Below, one piece after another: positions 4,405 to 5,178 of a DNA stretch of 5,178 nt (the first letter of the stretch is position 1; every line of letters begins with the position of its first letter). The notes beneath the pieces were generated by a model, which worked only from the letters and a program-made list of their open reading frames with translations, ran no database searches and had not been told where the DNA came from. A program made the translations under genes and the position numbers. The stretch is from Candidatus Nitrosopumilus sp. Its GTDB lineage: Archaea > Thermoproteota > Nitrososphaeria > Nitrososphaerales > Nitrosopumilaceae. The stretch lies in NCBI GenBank assembly GCA_011055585.1, contig DRGT01000042.1:1-5178 (forward strand), given 5' to 3'.

Positions 4405-5178
4405 CTATGACGGTAAAATCATGTCCTTTAGTGGAGTTCCTGGAGCTACAAATGGTAACACATCTTCTTCAGGGTCAATTGGAATATCAATTACTGTTGC
4501 AACATTGCTTTTTAGTCCTACTTTTATTGCATTTTCTAGCTCATCAAGTGACTGAGCTCTAATTCCTTGTGCACCGTATGATTCTGCAATTTTAACATAA
4601 TCTGGACAATCTTTTTGATCAACACCAATCATTCTTCTATCATAGAATGTTCTCTGCCATTGAGCAACCATTCCTAACGAATAGTTGTTTATCAGAAAAA
4701 CAATTACAGGAATGTCTTCAGTTACCGAAGTAGCTAGCGAGTTTTCTGTCATGTTAAAGCTTCCATCACCCGCAATATCCACAACTGGGACATCAGGTCT
4801 TGCAACCTTTGCACCAATTGAAGCTGGAAAACCCCAACCCATTGTTCCAAGTCCTGTTGAGCTAAAGAAGGTTCCAGGTTGAATTACATCAAAGAATAAA
4901 GATGCCCACATTTGGTGCTGTCCTACTTCTGTTGTGCAAATTGCTTCATGTGGTAAAACTTCACGCAATTTTCGTAAAATTTTTGCAGCACTCATCTCAC
5001 CTGGATGAATCTTCAAATTTTCTCTCCAGTAATCTTTTGTTTCGTTTACATGTTTTAGCCACTTGTTATCATCTGACTTTTTGATTGCCTTTTGTTGAAG
5101 CATCTTTATCATAATTCTAAGTGATGCTTTTACATCGCCAACCACTGCGACCTGAGTTGTTTGGTTCTTGCCTATCTC
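4405..5178 (-). CDS. ilvB: Acetolactate synthase large (catalytic) subunit, C-terminal part (5' end off-window)
   Basis: This thiamine-diphosphate enzyme joins two pyruvates, or pyruvate and 2-oxobutyrate, in the first shared step of valine, leucine and isoleucine synthesis. The frame is open to the window edge and begins EIGKNQTTQ, the conserved stretch near the end of the central domain. The GTG at 5145 is therefore internal. The 257 visible residues cover the end of the central domain and the complete C-terminal ThDP-binding domain. They show EVGQHQMWA (about 84-92), the GDGSF...NN metal/ThDP motif (GDG at 137-139, NN at 164-165) and SLGMVAQWQ, whose Trp lies in the channel over the active site in characterised enzymes. 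The end is VLPFVAPGTP. The N-terminal domain with the catalytic Glu is off-window. It stops with TAG, immediately followed by ilvN, its regulatory subunit. Confidence 0.92.
   Translation of the reverse strand, partial: EIGKNQTTQVAVVGDVKASLRIMIKMLQQKAIKKSDDNKWLKHVNETKDYWRENLKIHPGEMSAAKILRKLREVLPHEAICTTEVGQHQMWASLFFDVIQPGTFFSSTGLGTMGWGFPASIGAKVARPDVPVVDIAGDGSFNMTENSLATSVTEDIPVIVFLINNYSLGMVAQWQRTFYDRRMIGVDQKDCPDYVKIAESYGAQGIRAQSLDELENAIKVGLKSNVATVIDIPIDPEEDVLPFVAPGTPLKDMILPS

Noticed and set aside
4098..4562. 154-codon plus-strand ORF opposite ilvN and ilvB
   Set aside because: It lies entirely antisense to two well-supported genes, has a composition typical of a reverse-frame shadow, and shows no recognisable domain or start signal.
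5143..5145. GTG at 5145 as the start of ilvB
   Set aside because: Codons before it encode EIGKNQTTQVA, a conserved internal part of acetolactate synthase, so the gene continues off-window.

Overview
The window most likely comes from an ammonia-oxidising archaeon of the Nitrosopumilus/Nitrosarchaeum type (Thaumarchaeota, Nitrososphaerota). This is an inference. It rests on the low G+C, archaeal-type aspartyl-tRNA synthetase and leucine enzymes, short Cys-rich proteins without Shine-Dalgarno sequences that look leaderless, and an oligo-T terminator. No rRNA or ammonia-oxidation gene is present to prove it.

Layout. The plus strand (left third) carries the 3' part of aspS (aspartyl-tRNA synthetase). 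It is followed by a small gene for a Cys-rich zinc-ribbon plus coiled-coil protein, and then by a short gene for a Cys-rich two-helix membrane protein. The minus strand (right three quarters, read right to left) carries a tight branched-chain amino-acid cluster: ilvB (its 5' part lies off-window), ilvN, leuA and leuB. ilvB makes acetolactate or acetohydroxybutyrate, and ilvN is its regulatory subunit. leuA commits 2-oxoisovalerate to leucine, and leuB performs the oxidative decarboxylation step. ilvB/ilvN and ilvN/leuA abut or overlap, leuB follows after 38 bases with a good Shine-Dalgarno sequence, and a T7/T5 run just after leuB probably ends the transcript. ilvC, ilvD and leuCD are not in the window.

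The most unusual item is the membrane-protein gene at about 995-1351. Its plain ORF (1076-1306) looks normal, but the same frame continues on both sides of in-frame TGA codons. Upstream, across TGA 1034-1036, it encodes three further cysteine clusters (CxxC, CxxC, CCxxC). These join the CxxC inside the ORF to make one zinc-finger array. Downstream, across TGA 1304-1306, it encodes a 14-residue Lys-rich tail ending at TAG 1349-1351. The locus is therefore a recently disrupted gene, a gene whose TGA codons are read through, or a sequence carrying errors. TGA is a genuine stop elsewhere in the window (ilvN and probably the small zinc-ribbon gene), so a genome-wide code change is not supported.

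The leuB terminator T-run lies on the opposite strand of that Lys-rich tail, so the two convergent genes share sequence at their 3' ends. No mobile element, CRISPR array, tRNA or rRNA was seen. No stretch longer than 300 bases lacks a gene.
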